Source of the DNA: a virus
DNA length: 64,000 nt
IMG/VR virus record: IMGVR_UViG_3300011113_000202
Location: 1 to 64,000 of that record
Direction: 5' to 3' (one strand)
Shown: piece after piece, positions 35,429 through 42,882 of the stretch
Layout of the letters: every line of letters starts with the position of its first letter
Numbering within the stretch: position 1 is the stretch's first letter
Notes under the pieces: model-generated
What the model saw: the letters and a program-made list of their open reading frames with translations, nothing else
The model's database searches: none
What the model was told of the DNA's origin: nothing
Made by a program: the position numbers and the translations under genes

Positions 35429-36444
35429 TGACAGTTACAGTTGAAGAGGTATTGGCACAACTAAATCCTAAACTAAGAAAGAGCATTCTAGTTGGAGATG
35501 AAATTCCAAAGACCGAGTATGCAGTAACTCCTAGTTTTGGTTTGAACCGTGCACTTAACGGTGGTTTGCCATATGGTAGACAAGTTCTTATTTGGGGTAG
35601 CAAGTCAAGTGCTAAGTCATCTTTTTGTTTACAGTTAATTGCTGAGGCACAAAAAGAAGGCAAGATCTGTGCATGGATAGATGCAGAAATGTCATACGAT
35701 AAAACTTGGGCAGAAAAACTAGGCGTAGATATATCTAAATTAATTGTTTCTCAGGCTCGGACCATCAATGAAATGGTTGATGTTGGAGTAAATCTTATTG
35801 AGGCTGGCGTTGATATTATTGTTGTTGATTCAATAACATCATTGCTTCCTGCTATTTATTTTGAGAAAGACTCTACAGAACTTAAACAGTTAGAGAATAC
35901 TAAACAGATTGGTGCAGAGTCTCGTGACTTTAGCAATGCATGGAAGATGCTTAACTACGCTAACAATAAGGTAAAACCTACACTTCTTGTATTGATATCA
36001 CAATCTAGAAATAATATCAATGCAATGTATACAAGTCAACAGCCTACAGGTGGACAGGCTACAAAGTTTTATTCATCTACTGTCATAAAGTTATTTTCGT
36101 CTGAATCAGATAATCAGGCGATCAAAGGGAAGATACATGTTGGAGACAAACTCATTGAAGAAAAGATTGGTCGCAAAGTTCGTTGGGAATTACAGTTCTC
36201 TAAAACTTCGCCTGCCTTCCAGAGTGGTGAGTATGATTTCTATTTTAGAGGTGACAATCTTGGCATCGATTCTGTTGGCGATCTTGTTGATACCGCCGAA
36301 CTTATTGGTTTGGTTAATAGAACTGGTGCGTGGTACCAATTAGAAGATGGTACAAAGGTTCAAGGTAGAGATGGACTTATTACTCGTGTGAAAGAAGATT
36401 TAGATTTACAAAATCTAATCAAAAGCAAGTTGAAAAATGTCTAA
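35428..36444 (+). CDS. recA: RecA/UvsX-like recombinase
   Basis: 338 residues, GTG start. ATP-dependent strand exchange for recombination-dependent replication and repair. Motifs: LNGGLPYGRQVLIWGSKSSA with Walker A GSKSSAKSS (about residue 56), CAWIDAEMSYD, Walker B IIVVDSIT (about 130), and LLVLISQSRNNI. The loop with QQPTGGQATKFYSSTVIKLF matches RecA loop L2. Length fits RecA (about 350), and the C-terminal domain is short. Next to two nuclease genes. Confidence 0.86.
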   Translation: MTVTVEEVLAQLNPKLRKSILVGDEIPKTEYAVTPSFGLNRALNGGLPYGRQVLIWGSKSSAKSSFCLQLIAEAQKEGKICAWIDAEMSYDKTWAEKLGVDISKLIVSQARTINEMVDVGVNLIEAGVDIIVVDSITSLLPAIYFEKDSTELKQLENTKQIGAESRDFSNAWKMLNYANNKVKPTLLVLISQSRNNINAMYTSQQPTGGQATKFYSSTVIKLFSSESDNQAIKGKIHVGDKLIEEKIGRKVRWELQFSKTSPAFQSGEYDFYFRGDNLGIDSVGDLVDTAELIGLVNRTGAWYQLEDGTKVQGRDGLITRVKEDLDLQNLIKSKLKNV

Positions 36445-36625
36445 CAAGTTTACTGTGCATACAGGTAAGTTCTGGTGTAAGACCTGTAATAAAGAGGTCG
36501 GAACTATAAGAATTTACACAGAAACTGGTATGGGTTCTTGGATGTGCTCAGATAAACATTTATCAGAAGTTCAGGTTTATCAAGTTGGATATAAGAAAAA
36601 GAAGGACTATGAGCGAGAAGAGTGA
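36437..36625 (+). CDS. Small Cys-containing (zinc-knuckle) protein
   Basis: 62 residues. One CKTC knuckle near residue 14 and a later Cys-His (CSDKH) could coordinate zinc. The C-terminus is basic (GYKKKKDYEREE). Overlaps the RecA-like gene by 8 nt and the next gene by 17 nt. Likely a recombination-linked accessory protein; no family recognised. Confidence 0.5.
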   Translation: MSNKFTVHTGKFWCKTCNKEVGTIRIYTETGMGSWMCSDKHLSEVQVYQVGYKKKKDYEREE

Positions 36626-36920
36626 AAGCAAAAGAATAGGTGCTAAACAGCACAAAAATTCTGGTCGCAATACTAAAAAAGGTGATGCGACGTGGAGAGA
36701 TTTTGTTATTGATTTCAAAGAGTCCGAAAAATCTTTTACTATAAATCAAGACATATGGGCCAAAGCCGTAACTGACGCCCTAAAGGCTGGCAAAGATAAG
36801 TCGCCAGCAGTTGTTATTATTTTAGGCGAGGGAAATAAAAAAACTCGTCTTGCATTAATAGAGTTTGAATTACTAGATCAATTAACATGGAAGGCAGAAT
36901 ATGACAGAGACAACGCATAA
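36609..36920 (+). CDS. Putative PD-(D/E)XK Holliday-junction-resolvase-like nuclease
   Basis: 103 residues, ATG 36609. Basic N-terminus RIGAKQHKNSGRNTKKGD, then DFVIDFKES, spaced like GD...(D/E)xK of Hjc-type and phage PD-(D/E)XK resolvases, then INQDIWAKAVTDALKAG and strand SPAVVIILG. The catalytic reading is D (GD), D-x-K (DFK). It would cut branched DNA in replication. A similarity judgement from pattern only. The longer in-frame start at 36585 lies deep in the upstream gene and lacks a ribosome site. Confidence 0.5.
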   Translation: MSEKSESKRIGAKQHKNSGRNTKKGDATWRDFVIDFKESEKSFTINQDIWAKAVTDALKAGKDKSPAVVIILGEGNKKTRLALIEFELLDQLTWKAEYDRDNA

Positions 36921-37212
36921 AAATACAATAGAACAAGTAAATGGTTTGACAGAGATTGCAGACTACATGGATGATGAGGAACTGACTACTGCCCTAACAT
37001 TTATTGCCAAACTTATTCTAAAACCAGACATTCCACTAAACGTGGCTACTGTAGAGATCGTTAGACTACAGGCTATAGCAGCAAAAATGTCGTTTAGGGC
37101 TACCTGGATGGCTAATGTTGATAAAGGTGATAGAGGTAAGAAGAATATTTACTATACCGCTGCTGAAGCCATTAATAATTTGGTATCTGCTTTGAAGTAT
37201 ACGATACGCTAA
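36901..37212 (+). CDS. Conserved helical protein of recombination block
   Basis: 103 residues, all-alpha, overlapping the previous gene by 20 nt. Sequence features: acidic N-terminal helix, ALTFIAKLILKPDIPLNVATVEIVRLQAIAAKMSF, and a Lys-rich turn KGDRGKKNIYY. Possibly a nuclease or recombinase partner given the place between resolvase-like and Cas4-like genes. Function unknown. Confidence 0.5.
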   Translation: MTETTHKNTIEQVNGLTEIADYMDDEELTTALTFIAKLILKPDIPLNVATVEIVRLQAIAAKMSFRATWMANVDKGDRGKKNIYYTAAEAINNLVSALKYTIR

Positions 37213-37213
37213 C

Positions 37214-37222
37214 TGATATAAT
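37214..37222 (+). promoter_or_regulatory. Extended -10 promoter (TGA-TATAAT)
   Basis: TG at 37214-37215 and TATAAT at 37217-37222; ATG 37239 follows after AAAAAGGG. It likely starts a transcript running through the terminase genes. Confidence 0.6.
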
Positions 37223-37238
37223 AGATAAAAAGGGATAT

Positions 37239-38078
37239 ATGACAAAAAACTTATTAAAGCAGATGATGGTAAAAGAAGAACCTAAGCCAAAGAAAAAGGA
37301 AAGCGATTTTAAACTAGATGGTCTTGTAGAAAAGATCAATACTGGTTATACAATAAAAAATGAGCCAAAGCATCAAACAAAGAAAACTTTTGCTCCCTCA
37401 ACCCTAGCCTACAATCATGGTGAGTGTCCAAGATATTGGTACTTAGCATTTTCTGGTGTAACATTTGAAGATAATTCAGATGCGTTTGGTGTTGCCAATA
37501 GAACAAACGGAACATATGGTCATAAAAGAATTCAAGATGCACTAATTAATTCTGGTATTGCCAAGATCTTTCAAGAAGAAGATAAAGAAACTGGCAAACT
37601 AAAAAATACAACAGAGTTAAAAATTTCTAATGAGAATCCACCAATATTTGGATACGGTGACGGCATTCTTAATTGGAATGATGAAGAGGTTATACTAGAA
37701 ATAAAAACAGTTCCAAATGAGGGATTTGAGTATCGCAAAAATACTGGCAAGGCAAAGAAAGATCATATCTTTCAAACTCTTATCTATATGAAAATTTTGG
37801 GATACAAACGTGGAATAATTCTGTATGAAAACAAAAATAATCATGCATTGCTACCAATATTAATAGAGGTAGATGATTATTATCGTGAATACATTAATAA
37901 TGCATTTGATTGGATGAAGACTGTTCGGGCTAGTTGGATGAAAAACGAACTTCCAATTAAAAACTATAGATCTAATTCTAAAATATGCAAAGGTTGTCCA
38001 ATTCAAAAAGCATGTGAAGAGGCTGGTGCGGGAGTAGTGAAGATCGCTTCACTGGAGGAACTGCGTGAAACAATGTGA
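37239..38078 (+). CDS. Cas4/RecB-like PD-(D/E)XK nuclease with Fe-S cysteines
   Basis: 279 residues. Motifs: Cys63 (ECPRYWY), His95, Asp141 (YGDGIL), Glu154-x-Lys156 (LEIKT), Gln179-Tyr183 (QTLIY), and Cys250/253/259 (CKGCPIQKAC). One Cys before and three after the nuclease core is the Cas4/AddB Fe-S layout, so a 4Fe-4S exonuclease is likely. There are no cas genes or repeats nearby; the neighbours are RecA, RuvC and resolvase genes, so DNA recombination or end processing is the likeliest role. Confidence 0.8.
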   Translation: MTKNLLKQMMVKEEPKPKKKESDFKLDGLVEKINTGYTIKNEPKHQTKKTFAPSTLAYNHGECPRYWYLAFSGVTFEDNSDAFGVANRTNGTYGHKRIQDALINSGIAKIFQEEDKETGKLKNTTELKISNENPPIFGYGDGILNWNDEEVILEIKTVPNEGFEYRKNTGKAKKDHIFQTLIYMKILGYKRGIILYENKNNHALLPILIEVDDYYREYINNAFDWMKTVRASWMKNELPIKNYRSNSKICKGCPIQKACEEAGAGVVKIASLEELRETM

Positions 38079-38358
38079 AAGATGTGATGTCAGATTTAAA
38101 CCCAAAGTAACCTATCAGATATACTGCAGTGAACTTTGTAGAGATGAGGCCACAAAGGAAAAAATTGCAGAAAGATATCAGATAACACGCAGGCAAAAAA
38201 GAATAGGCAAGCGTAGAATTTGTTTGGGTGGATGTGGTACACAACTTTCTATTTATAATGATTCTGGATTTTGCGCTAATTGCAATATACATGAAAAAGC
38301 AGTAGAAAAAATGTTAAAAGAACTGAAAGGCATTGTTGAGTATGAGCAAGACAACTAA
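38065..38358 (+). CDS. Small zinc-finger protein
   Basis: 97 residues, GTG start at 38065, overlapping the Cas4-like gene by 14 nt. Two cysteine clusters: CERC...YCSELC at residues 4-28 and CLGGC...CANC near 52-70, with a basic helix (RYQITRRQKRIGKRR) between. The first cluster resembles MYND/recombination-endonuclease-type fingers. Probable nucleic-acid-binding protein; partner unknown. Confidence 0.55.
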   Translation: MKQCERCDVRFKPKVTYQIYCSELCRDEATKEKIAERYQITRRQKRIGKRRICLGGCGTQLSIYNDSGFCANCNIHEKAVEKMLKELKGIVEYEQDN

Positions 38359-38923
38359 TCAGCCACAAATAATTTGTGCTATTGATGCTAGTACCAATAG
38401 TATTGCTTTTGCATTTTACTCATACAAAAACATAACTCAATATGGAAAAATAAACTTTGATGGTGGAAACATATACGAAAAGGTTATAGACGCTACTGCA
38501 AAGGTAAAAGCATTTTTTGAAATGTATAATAAAACAGAAGCCATAGTAATTGAGCATACAGTATTTATGAATAGCCCAAAAACCGCAGCAGATCTTGCCT
38601 TGGTTCAAGGTGCAATACTTGGTGGCGCAGGTCTTGCTGGAGTAAAAATTATTGGCAGGGTATCTCCAATAACATGGCAGTCATATTTAGGAAATAAAAA
38701 ATTAAGTAAAGAAGAACAGTTACAAATAAGATCCCTTAATCCAGGAAAGTCTGATTCTTGGTACAAATCCTATGAAAGAAATTTTAGAAAGCAAAGAACA
38801 ATTAAATTGTTAGATGTGATTTATGACAAGAAAATAGAAGATAATGATGTGGCAGATGCAGCAGGTATTGGGCATTGGGCTGTCAATAACTGGGATAAAG
38901 CAGTTAAATTTGACAAGGAGTAG
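38342..38923 (+). CDS. RuvC-like Holliday junction resolvase
   Basis: 193 residues, start ATG 38342. RNase H-like fold: AIDASTNS with Asp15, strand YGKINF, VIEHTVF with catalytic Glu, a helix/strand VQGAILGGAGLAGVKIIGRVSPITWQ, and DNDVADAAGIGHW with the final Asp pair. These are the four acidic residues of RuvC. Resolves branched DNA before packaging, fitting its place two genes upstream of the terminases. Confidence 0.8.
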   Translation: MSKTTNQPQIICAIDASTNSIAFAFYSYKNITQYGKINFDGGNIYEKVIDATAKVKAFFEMYNKTEAIVIEHTVFMNSPKTAADLALVQGAILGGAGLAGVKIIGRVSPITWQSYLGNKKLSKEEQLQIRSLNPGKSDSWYKSYERNFRKQRTIKLLDVIYDKKIEDNDVADAAGIGHWAVNNWDKAVKFDKE

Positions 38924-38925
38924 TC

Positions 38926-39081
38926 ATGGGTGCTAAACTATACACAAGCGAGTCTTGGCTTCGTAAAAGGTATTTTATTGACAAAAAGACTCCACAAGAA
39001 ATAGCAAAGGAGTGTGGGGCAAGCGTAGAAACAATTTACGTTTACCTTGCAAAATTTGGATTAAGGAAGTCAAAACGATGA
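38926..39081 (+). CDS. Small HTH protein
   Basis: 51 residues, ATG 38926 two bases after the RuvC-like stop; ribosome site AAGGAG in the last RuvC codons. The pattern WLRKRYFIDKKTPQEIAKECGASVETIYVYLAKFGLRK is a classical helix-turn-helix. Its stop overlaps the next start (ATGA). Possibly a DNA-site recogniser for regulation or packaging. Confidence 0.6.
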   Translation: MGAKLYTSESWLRKRYFIDKKTPQEIAKECGASVETIYVYLAKFGLRKSKR

Positions 39082-39329
39082 GCGATAAATTTAATATTAT
39101 TGTAGATCAGGTAAACCACCCTATGCACTACACGTCAGATCCTTCTGGTGTTGAATGTATTCAAATAACACGTCATCGTAATTTTAATATTGGTAATGCC
39201 TTTAAATATCTATGGAGGGCAGGACTAAAGAATGAAGAAACTCATACTGAAGATTTAAAGAAAGCAATTTTTTATATTCAAGATGAGATTAACAGAATAG
39301 AAGGCAAATATGGCAGATACCGAGATTGA
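39078..39329 (+). CDS. DUF3310 protein
   Basis: 83 residues, ATG 39078 within the ATGA overlap. VNHPMHYT near the N-terminus, then ECIQITRHRNFNIGNAFKYLWRAGLK and KKAIFYIQDEINR; this YxHPxHY...F..GNAxKYlwR..K pattern is the DUF3310 family of phages, sometimes annotated as nucleotide kinase-like, with no proven activity. The gene overlaps the terminase small subunit-like gene by 20 nt. Confidence 0.78.
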   Translation: MSDKFNIIVDQVNHPMHYTSDPSGVECIQITRHRNFNIGNAFKYLWRAGLKNEETHTEDLKKAIFYIQDEINRIEGKYGRYRD

Positions 39330-39849
39330 ACTTGTCAAACACCTTGACGAAGTAAATAAGGTAGTTGAAGAATATCTAAAAGGTAATGATCCCACAAGAA
39401 TATCAAAAGAACTTGATATTCCAAGAACTCGTGTAGTTGCTCATCTTAATGAGTGGAGAGTAATGGCATCTGCTAATGATGCTATTCGTGCTCGTGCTAA
39501 AGAAGCACTTGTTGGTGCAGATGCACATTACACAAAACTAATTCAGCAAGCATATGAAGTTATAGAAGATGCAAGCACTACTGCAAACCTTAGTGCAAAA
39601 ACAACTGCAATTAAACTTGTTATGGATATTGAAGCAAGACGAATTGATATGTTGCAAAAGGCTGGTCTATTAGAAAATAAAGAACTAGCAGAAGAAATGG
39701 TTGAGATTGAAAAGCGTCAAGAGGTATTGGTAGGAATTCTTCGTGATATTGCATCCGAGCATCCAGAGGTTAGAGACTTAATTATGTCTAGATTATCTAC
39801 AATAGCCAGAGAGGGCGAGGTAATTACAATTGTCCACGATGTTCAATGA
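39310..39849 (+). CDS. Terminase small subunit-like protein
   Basis: 179 residues, helical. An N-terminal HTH (DPTRISKELDIPRTRVVAHLNEW, about residues 28-50) is followed by a long coiled segment (ANLSAKTTAIKLVMDIEARRIDMLQKAGLLE), the layout of small terminases, which recognise pac/cos DNA and regulate the large subunit. Overlaps the large subunit start. Assignment rests on architecture and on the adjacent large subunit. Confidence 0.65.
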   Translation: MADTEIELVKHLDEVNKVVEEYLKGNDPTRISKELDIPRTRVVAHLNEWRVMASANDAIRARAKEALVGADAHYTKLIQQAYEVIEDASTTANLSAKTTAIKLVMDIEARRIDMLQKAGLLENKELAEEMVEIEKRQEVLVGILRDIASEHPEVRDLIMSRLSTIAREGEVITIVHDVQ

Positions 39850-41611
39850 TTTCTTAGATGTTCTAAGAGATGAGCAGTTTGAAGAAGTTCCAGTAGATGT
39901 AAAAACATTTGTTGAGTCACCTGACTATTTGGGACAACCACCTCTTTCTGCTATTCAATATGACATTGTTGAGGCAATGAGCCAGATCTATAAGAAACCA
40001 GATTTGCAAAATCTTTTAGGAATGGATGTAGGAGCAAAGCACTATGACAAATATACAAAGAACGAAATTATTCTTCAACTTGGGAAGGGCAGTGGGAAGG
40101 ACCATACCTCTACTGTTGCCTGTGCTTATATTGTATATAAGTTACTATGTCTTAAAGACCCTGCTAGATACTTTGGTAAGCCGTCGGGAGATGCAATAGA
40201 TATTATTAACGTGGCTGTAAACGCAGAGCAGGCTAAAAATGTTTTCTTTAAAGGATTTAAAAACAAGGTTGAAAAGTCTCCATGGTTTGCAGGAAAGTAT
40301 GATCCAAAAGTTAACTCTATTGGTTTTAATAAATCAATTACAGTTTATTCTGGACACTCTGAACGTGAATCACATGAGGGTCTAAACCTTTTTATGGCAG
40401 TACTAGATGAGATTTCTGGTTTTGCATCTGAGGTTGGAACAGGAAATGATCAAGGTAAAACTGCAGAAAACTTGTATAAAGCATTTAGAGGAACAGTAGA
40501 TTCTCGTTTTCCTGATTTGGGTAAAGTAGTTCTTCTTTCATTCCCACGCTATGCTGGTGATTTTATTTCAAAGCGGTATGAAGATGTAATTATGGAAAAA
40601 GAAACAGTAGAACGCAGACATACATTTACCATTAATGAAGAATTGCCAGAAGGACCAGATAATGAATTTGAGATTGTTTGGGAAGAAGATCACATAATTT
40701 CATACAAATACCCCAGAATGTTTGCACTAAAAAGACCCACATGGGAAGTAAACCCTACTCGTAAAATAGAAGATTTCAAGATTGCATTTTTAACGGACAT
40801 GGGTGATGCAATGATGCGTTTTCTATGTACACCTACATATTCATCAGATTCATTTTTTAAGCAAAGAGATAAATTAGAAAGATGTATGACCCTAAGAAAT
40901 CCTATAGATTCTCACAGGAGATTTGACTTGTCTTTTAAGCCAGATCCTGATAAGATATATTATGTACATGCTGACTTGGCACAAAAACATGATAAGTGTG
41001 CTGTTGCTATAGCGCATGTAGATAAATGGGTAAACGTACAGGTAATAAAAGATTACGAGCAGGTTGCACCTATCGTAGTTGTTGATGCCGTTGCATGGTG
41101 GGAGCCAAAGGTAGAAGGACCTGTAAATTTATCTGAAGTAAAAAACTGGATAATAAATCTTCGTAGAGAGGGATTTAATATCGGAATGGTGACATTTGAT
41201 AGATGGCAGTCGTTTGATATTCAACAGGAATTAAAAGCCGTTGGAATGAGAACTGATACTGTCTCTGTTGCAAAAAAACACTATGAAGATCTTGCTATGA
41301 TGATTTATGAAGAAAGAATTGCTATGCCTATGATTCCTTTGCTTCTTGACGAAATGGCTGAACTTAAGATTATGAAAAATAATCGTGTTGACCATCCACG
41401 CAAGAAATCTAAGGACTTGGCTGATGCCGTCTGTGGGGCGGTATTTGGAGCAATATCACATACCAGTAGGGACTCTAATCTTGAGATTGAGGTTCATACA
41501 TGGGCTTCTGCTAGTCGACTTGCACAAAAGAACAAGTCTATGGTAGAATTGGAAACTAGGGAAATACCTAACGATGTTAGAGATTTCCTAACAGAATATA
41601 AACTAATATAA
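39839..41611 (+). CDS. terL: Terminase large subunit
   Basis: 590 residues from ATG 39839 (a TTG at 39830 is the alternative). ATPase-nuclease that packages DNA. Walker A LGKGSGKD (about residue 81), Walker B MAVLDEIS (about 185), and an RNase H-like nuclease starting YVHADLAQKHDKC (about 374) and ending DHPRKKSKDLADAV (final Asp near the C-terminus). It is encoded some 37 kb downstream of the portal in this linear order, so the genome is probably circularly permuted or the assembly opens inside the structural block. Confidence 0.9.
   Translation: MFNDFLDVLRDEQFEEVPVDVKTFVESPDYLGQPPLSAIQYDIVEAMSQIYKKPDLQNLLGMDVGAKHYDKYTKNEIILQLGKGSGKDHTSTVACAYIVYKLLCLKDPARYFGKPSGDAIDIINVAVNAEQAKNVFFKGFKNKVEKSPWFAGKYDPKVNSIGFNKSITVYSGHSERESHEGLNLFMAVLDEISGFASEVGTGNDQGKTAENLYKAFRGTVDSRFPDLGKVVLLSFPRYAGDFISKRYEDVIMEKETVERRHTFTINEELPEGPDNEFEIVWEEDHIISYKYPRMFALKRPTWEVNPTRKIEDFKIAFLTDMGDAMMRFLCTPTYSSDSFFKQRDKLERCMTLRNPIDSHRRFDLSFKPDPDKIYYVHADLAQKHDKCAVAIAHVDKWVNVQVIKDYEQVAPIVVVDAVAWWEPKVEGPVNLSEVKNWIINLRREGFNIGMVTFDRWQSFDIQQELKAVGMRTDTVSVAKKHYEDLAMMIYEERIAMPMIPLLLDEMAELKIMKNNRVDHPRKKSKDLADAVCGAVFGAISHTSRDSNLEIEVHTWASASRLAQKNKSMVELETREIPNDVRDFLTEYKLI
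41541..41549 (+). promoter_or_regulatory. Possible extended -10 (TGG-TAGAAT) inside terL end
   Basis: TG at 41541-41542 and TAGAAT at 41544-41549. It would give a ~75-nt leader with AAGGAG before ATG 41630. It suits the secreted Ala-rich gene, which has its own terminator. Confidence 0.4.
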
Positions 41612-41629
41612 AAGAAAACAAGGAGAAAA

Positions 41630-42781
41630 ATGAATTCATTTAAGAAGATTGCGCTTGTATTGGCTGCAGCCCTTACTGGCTCGGTATTCGCAATTCCATC
41701 GGCTAACGCTGCACCTATGTCTGTCGCTTTGACAGTCAACGGATCTGCACCTGCAACCGCTGGTACTTCTACAACTACTGCAGTTGAACTTCCAGTTCCT
41801 GCTGATAACTCTGTAGACGCTGCTGATGCCCTCAAGTTTGTTGTTACTGTAGATACAGGAACAGCAGTTACTGTGTCCGCAACAAACGCATCTATTATTC
41901 TTGCAACAGCAACTGCTGCTGCACCAGTAACCGCATCTAGCGGTTCTGCATCATCAACAATTGCAACAGGAACTGGCATAACTGCTACATTCTTTGTCTT
42001 TACAAAGACTACTGCAGTAGGAACAGTTTCTATTACAAATCAAGGTGAAACCAAAGTTTATTATGTACAAGGTGCAGTCGGAAAGATCAATGATATTTCG
42101 GTATCAGGTCTTGATGTTGGCGCTTCAGGTACACAAGTAACTTTGACTGTAACTGCCAAAGACGTATTTGGTAACAAGGTTTCTGGAAAGTCAATTACCG
42201 CAGTAGTTGCTAACGGAACTCTTGATACTACAACTGCTACAACTGGCGTAGGTCTAACAGATTTTGGTACACGTGATTTTAAGGTAACACTTCCAACCGC
42301 TGGTTCGGCTGCTGTTATTTTCTCAGTCACAACTGCATCTGATCTTGCAACTGCTGTAACTGGTTTCAATACCGTTACATCATCTGTTGCAAAGAATATT
42401 GCTGTCCGTGATCTTGCTGCAGAACTTGCTGCAATGACTGCTGCAAAGACTGCTGCCGATGCTGCTCTAGCAACTGAAAAGGCTGCTCGTGCTGCTGATG
42501 CTGCAACCGCTAAGGCTGCTGCTGATGCTGCTGCTGCAACTGCTGCTGCTGATCTAGTTAAGGCTAATGCAGAAATTGCAACGCTAAAGGCTAATGCAGT
42601 TATTGCTAAGGCTGCTGCTGATAAGGCTCTTGCTGATGCATCTGCTGCACACGCTGCAGAACTTGCTAAGGTAAAGGCTGATAATGATGTAGCACTAAAG
42701 GCTGTAAAAGATGCTTTCAACTCACTTGCAAAGAAGTGGAATGCAAAGAATCCAAAGGCTAAAGTTGCTTTAGTTAAGTAA
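41630..42781 (+). CDS. Secreted protein with Ig-like region and Ala-rich coiled coil
   Basis: 383 residues. A clear signal peptide (FKKIALVLAAALTGSVFA, cut after SANA near residue 26). Residues ~27-140 are Thr/Ala/Val beta-rich; ~140-255 contain an Ig/invasin-like module (VGASGTQVTLTVTAKDVFGNKVSG). Residues ~260-360 are an Ala-rich coiled coil, then a basic tail. AAGGAG ribosome site, favoured codons and a terminator suggest high expression. It lies between terminase and lysis genes. It may coat or alter the host surface, or block other phages. Not a recognised phage family; it resembles actinobacterial surface proteins in style. Confidence 0.7.
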   Translation: MNSFKKIALVLAAALTGSVFAIPSANAAPMSVALTVNGSAPATAGTSTTTAVELPVPADNSVDAADALKFVVTVDTGTAVTVSATNASIILATATAAAPVTASSGSASSTIATGTGITATFFVFTKTTAVGTVSITNQGETKVYYVQGAVGKINDISVSGLDVGASGTQVTLTVTAKDVFGNKVSGKSITAVVANGTLDTTTATTGVGLTDFGTRDFKVTLPTAGSAAVIFSVTTASDLATAVTGFNTVTSSVAKNIAVRDLAAELAAMTAAKTAADAALATEKAARAADAATAKAAADAAAATAAADLVKANAEIATLKANAVIAKAAADKALADASAAHAAELAKVKADNDVALKAVKDAFNSLAKKWNAKNPKAKVALVK

Positions 42782-42798
42782 TTAATACTTAAAAGATA

Positions 42799-42830
42799 GG
42801 GCGGGATTTAAATATCCCGCCTTTTTCTTT
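42799..42830 (+). terminator. Rho-independent terminator after the secreted Ala-rich gene
   Basis: GCGGGAT (42801-42807) pairs with ATCCCGC (42814-42820), extended by G42800-C42821, loop TTAAAT, followed by TTTTTCTTTT. Confidence 0.85.
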
Positions 42831-42840
42831 TGCAATAAAA

Positions 42841-42849
42841 TGGTATAAT
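42841..42849 (+). promoter_or_regulatory. Extended -10 promoter (TGG-TATAAT)
   Basis: TG at 42841-42842 and TATAAT at 42844-42849, just after the terminator. The leader has AAGGGAG at 42871-42877, 5 nt before the ATA at 42883. Confidence 0.7.
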
Positions 42850-42882
42850 TAACTATATAATTACATATATAAGGGAGATAAA

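Noticed and set aside
37239-38078. Part of a CRISPR-Cas system
   Set aside because: Only a Cas4-like nuclease is present; no other cas gene or repeat array nearby.
42061-42720. 219-residue open frame on the minus strand
   Set aside because: It is the shadow of the Ala-rich (GCT-repeat) coding region of the secreted protein; low-complexity Ser/Ala, no ribosome site.
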